In this document: in pieces, positions 28,605 through 28,854 of the stretch
How positions within the stretch are numbered: the first letter of the stretch is position 1
Layout of the letters: each line of letters starts with the position of its first letter
Assembly (NCBI GenBank): GCA_047972265.1
Contig: JBKEAM010000137.1
Coordinates: forward strand, 1 to 28,854
DNA length: 28,854 nucleotides
Origin: JAAYCI01 sp047972265
GTDB taxonomy: Bacteria > Bacillota > Clostridia > Oscillospirales > Ruminococcaceae
Reading direction: 5' to 3'
Translations under genes and position numbers: made by a program
Notes under the pieces: generated by a model
Told to the model about the DNA's origin: nothing
What the model saw: only the letters and a program-made list of their open reading frames with translations
Database searches by the model: none

Positions 28605-28854
28605 TGAGCCCTTCCCGAAAAAGTAGACAGCACACTCAACAAGCAACGAGATAAAAATTACGGGCGAATTCGTTTGGAGAAATCCAGCCAATAGCAGAGT
28701 GCAGACGGAAAGAATTGTAATAGGCCTCAATGTACTCAAAAATGGAAAGTTGGGCCTGGCGTCTGGAAATGTAATGGGTAAGGTGAACCAATTCACATTT
28801 AAGGCAGGAGAAGAAGTTTTCCGCAACAGCGTTGTCATATGGGTCACCCTTGCG
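28605..28854 (-). mobile_element. One end of an IS3-family insertion sequence
   Basis: The element begins with TG at 28605 (TGAGCCCTTCCCGAAAAAGT), which has the form of a terminal repeat, and contains the 3' end of an IS3-type transposase read inward from the right edge. It continues beyond the window, so the other end and target duplication cannot be seen. It lies immediately after the C45 hydrolase stop. Confidence 0.75.
28636..28854 (-). CDS. IS3-family transposase, C-terminal 72 residues
   Basis: The minus frame entering from the right edge reads RKGDPYDNAVAENFFSCLK, then SRRQAQLSIFEYIEAYYN and RLHSAIGWISPNEFARNFY before TGA at 28636. This is the end of the DDE (rve) integrase domain of IS3/IS150-type OrfB, with the last catalytic Glu in AVAENFF. 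The N-terminal part, including the two catalytic Asp residues and OrfA, lies outside the window. No frameshift is seen in the visible part, so the element may be intact. Confidence 0.88.
   Translation of the reverse strand, partial: RKGDPYDNAVAENFFSCLKCELVHLTHYISRRQAQLSIFEYIEAYYNSFRLHSAIGWISPNEFARNFYLVAC

Noticed and set aside
28353..28847. Minus-strand ORF of 164 codons
   Set aside because: It is out of frame with the IS3 transposase motifs and runs antisense into the C45 hydrolase gene.

Overview
The window looks like a chromosomal segment from an anaerobic, low-to-medium G+C Firmicute, most likely a Clostridia member of the Oscillospiraceae/Lachnospiraceae kind. This is an inference from strong AGGAGG-type ribosome sites, consensus sigma-A promoters, T-rich intrinsic terminators and gene content: a ferredoxin with a NapH-like membrane protein, OhrR with a glutathione peroxidase, a NimA-like flavoprotein, an RbsABC-type importer and an IS3-family end. 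No rRNA, tRNA, phage module or CRISPR array was seen.

Layout. (1) 1-667, minus: 5' part of an AraC-type regulator running off the left edge. (2) 953-1198: small orphan gene ending at a strong terminator. (3) 1347-2723, minus: a frameshifted Bax-inhibitor-1/YccA gene followed by a polytopic membrane protein. (4) 2857-5131, minus: sensor kinase and OmpR-type regulator, divergent from (5) 5298-8839, plus: a heterodimeric ABC exporter with one degenerate ATPase subunit and one frameshifted canonical subunit. GTCTTAAG repeats between 4 and 5, with weaker copies before 3, suggest that the two-component system controls all three units. (6) 9070-12142, plus: hypothetical proteins, an ABM-like protein, a NimA-like flavoprotein and a small conserved protein. 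(7) 12273-14134, minus: glutathione peroxidase, OhrR and a ferritin-VIT1 iron transporter, read from a consensus promoter abutting a perfect OhrR-type palindrome. (8) 14406-24826, minus: a carbohydrate uptake and catabolism locus with a lipoprotein binding protein, double ATPase, two permeases, SDR, DHDPS-family aldolase, 2-hydroxyacid dehydrogenase, IclR regulator and FGGY kinase. Its substrate cannot be named from sequence. (9) 25276-26836, plus: an operon of 2[4Fe-4S] ferredoxin, NapH-like protein, ArsR repressor with BigR/SqrR-like cysteines and rhodanese lipoprotein, behind a perfect 12-6-12 operator. It reads as a sulfane-sulfur (persulfide)-responsive redox unit. (10) 26953-28599: a PhnB-like VOC protein and a C45-type Ntn hydrolase. 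(11) From 28605: one end of an IS3-family element.

The main oddity is that four otherwise convincing genes (BI-1, exporter subunit 2, the unknown 9070-10140 gene and the ferredoxin) are broken by single-base shifts, most of them in homopolymers of 5-7 bases. They may be uncorrected sequencing errors, phase-variable tracts, slippage sites or true decay. The sequence alone cannot decide.

The most interesting systems are the putative persulfide-responsive ferredoxin/NapH/ArsR/rhodanese operon, the peroxide-responsive Gpx-OhrR-ferritin/VIT operon with its operator, and the sugar locus with unusual inverted repeats before the kinase gene.
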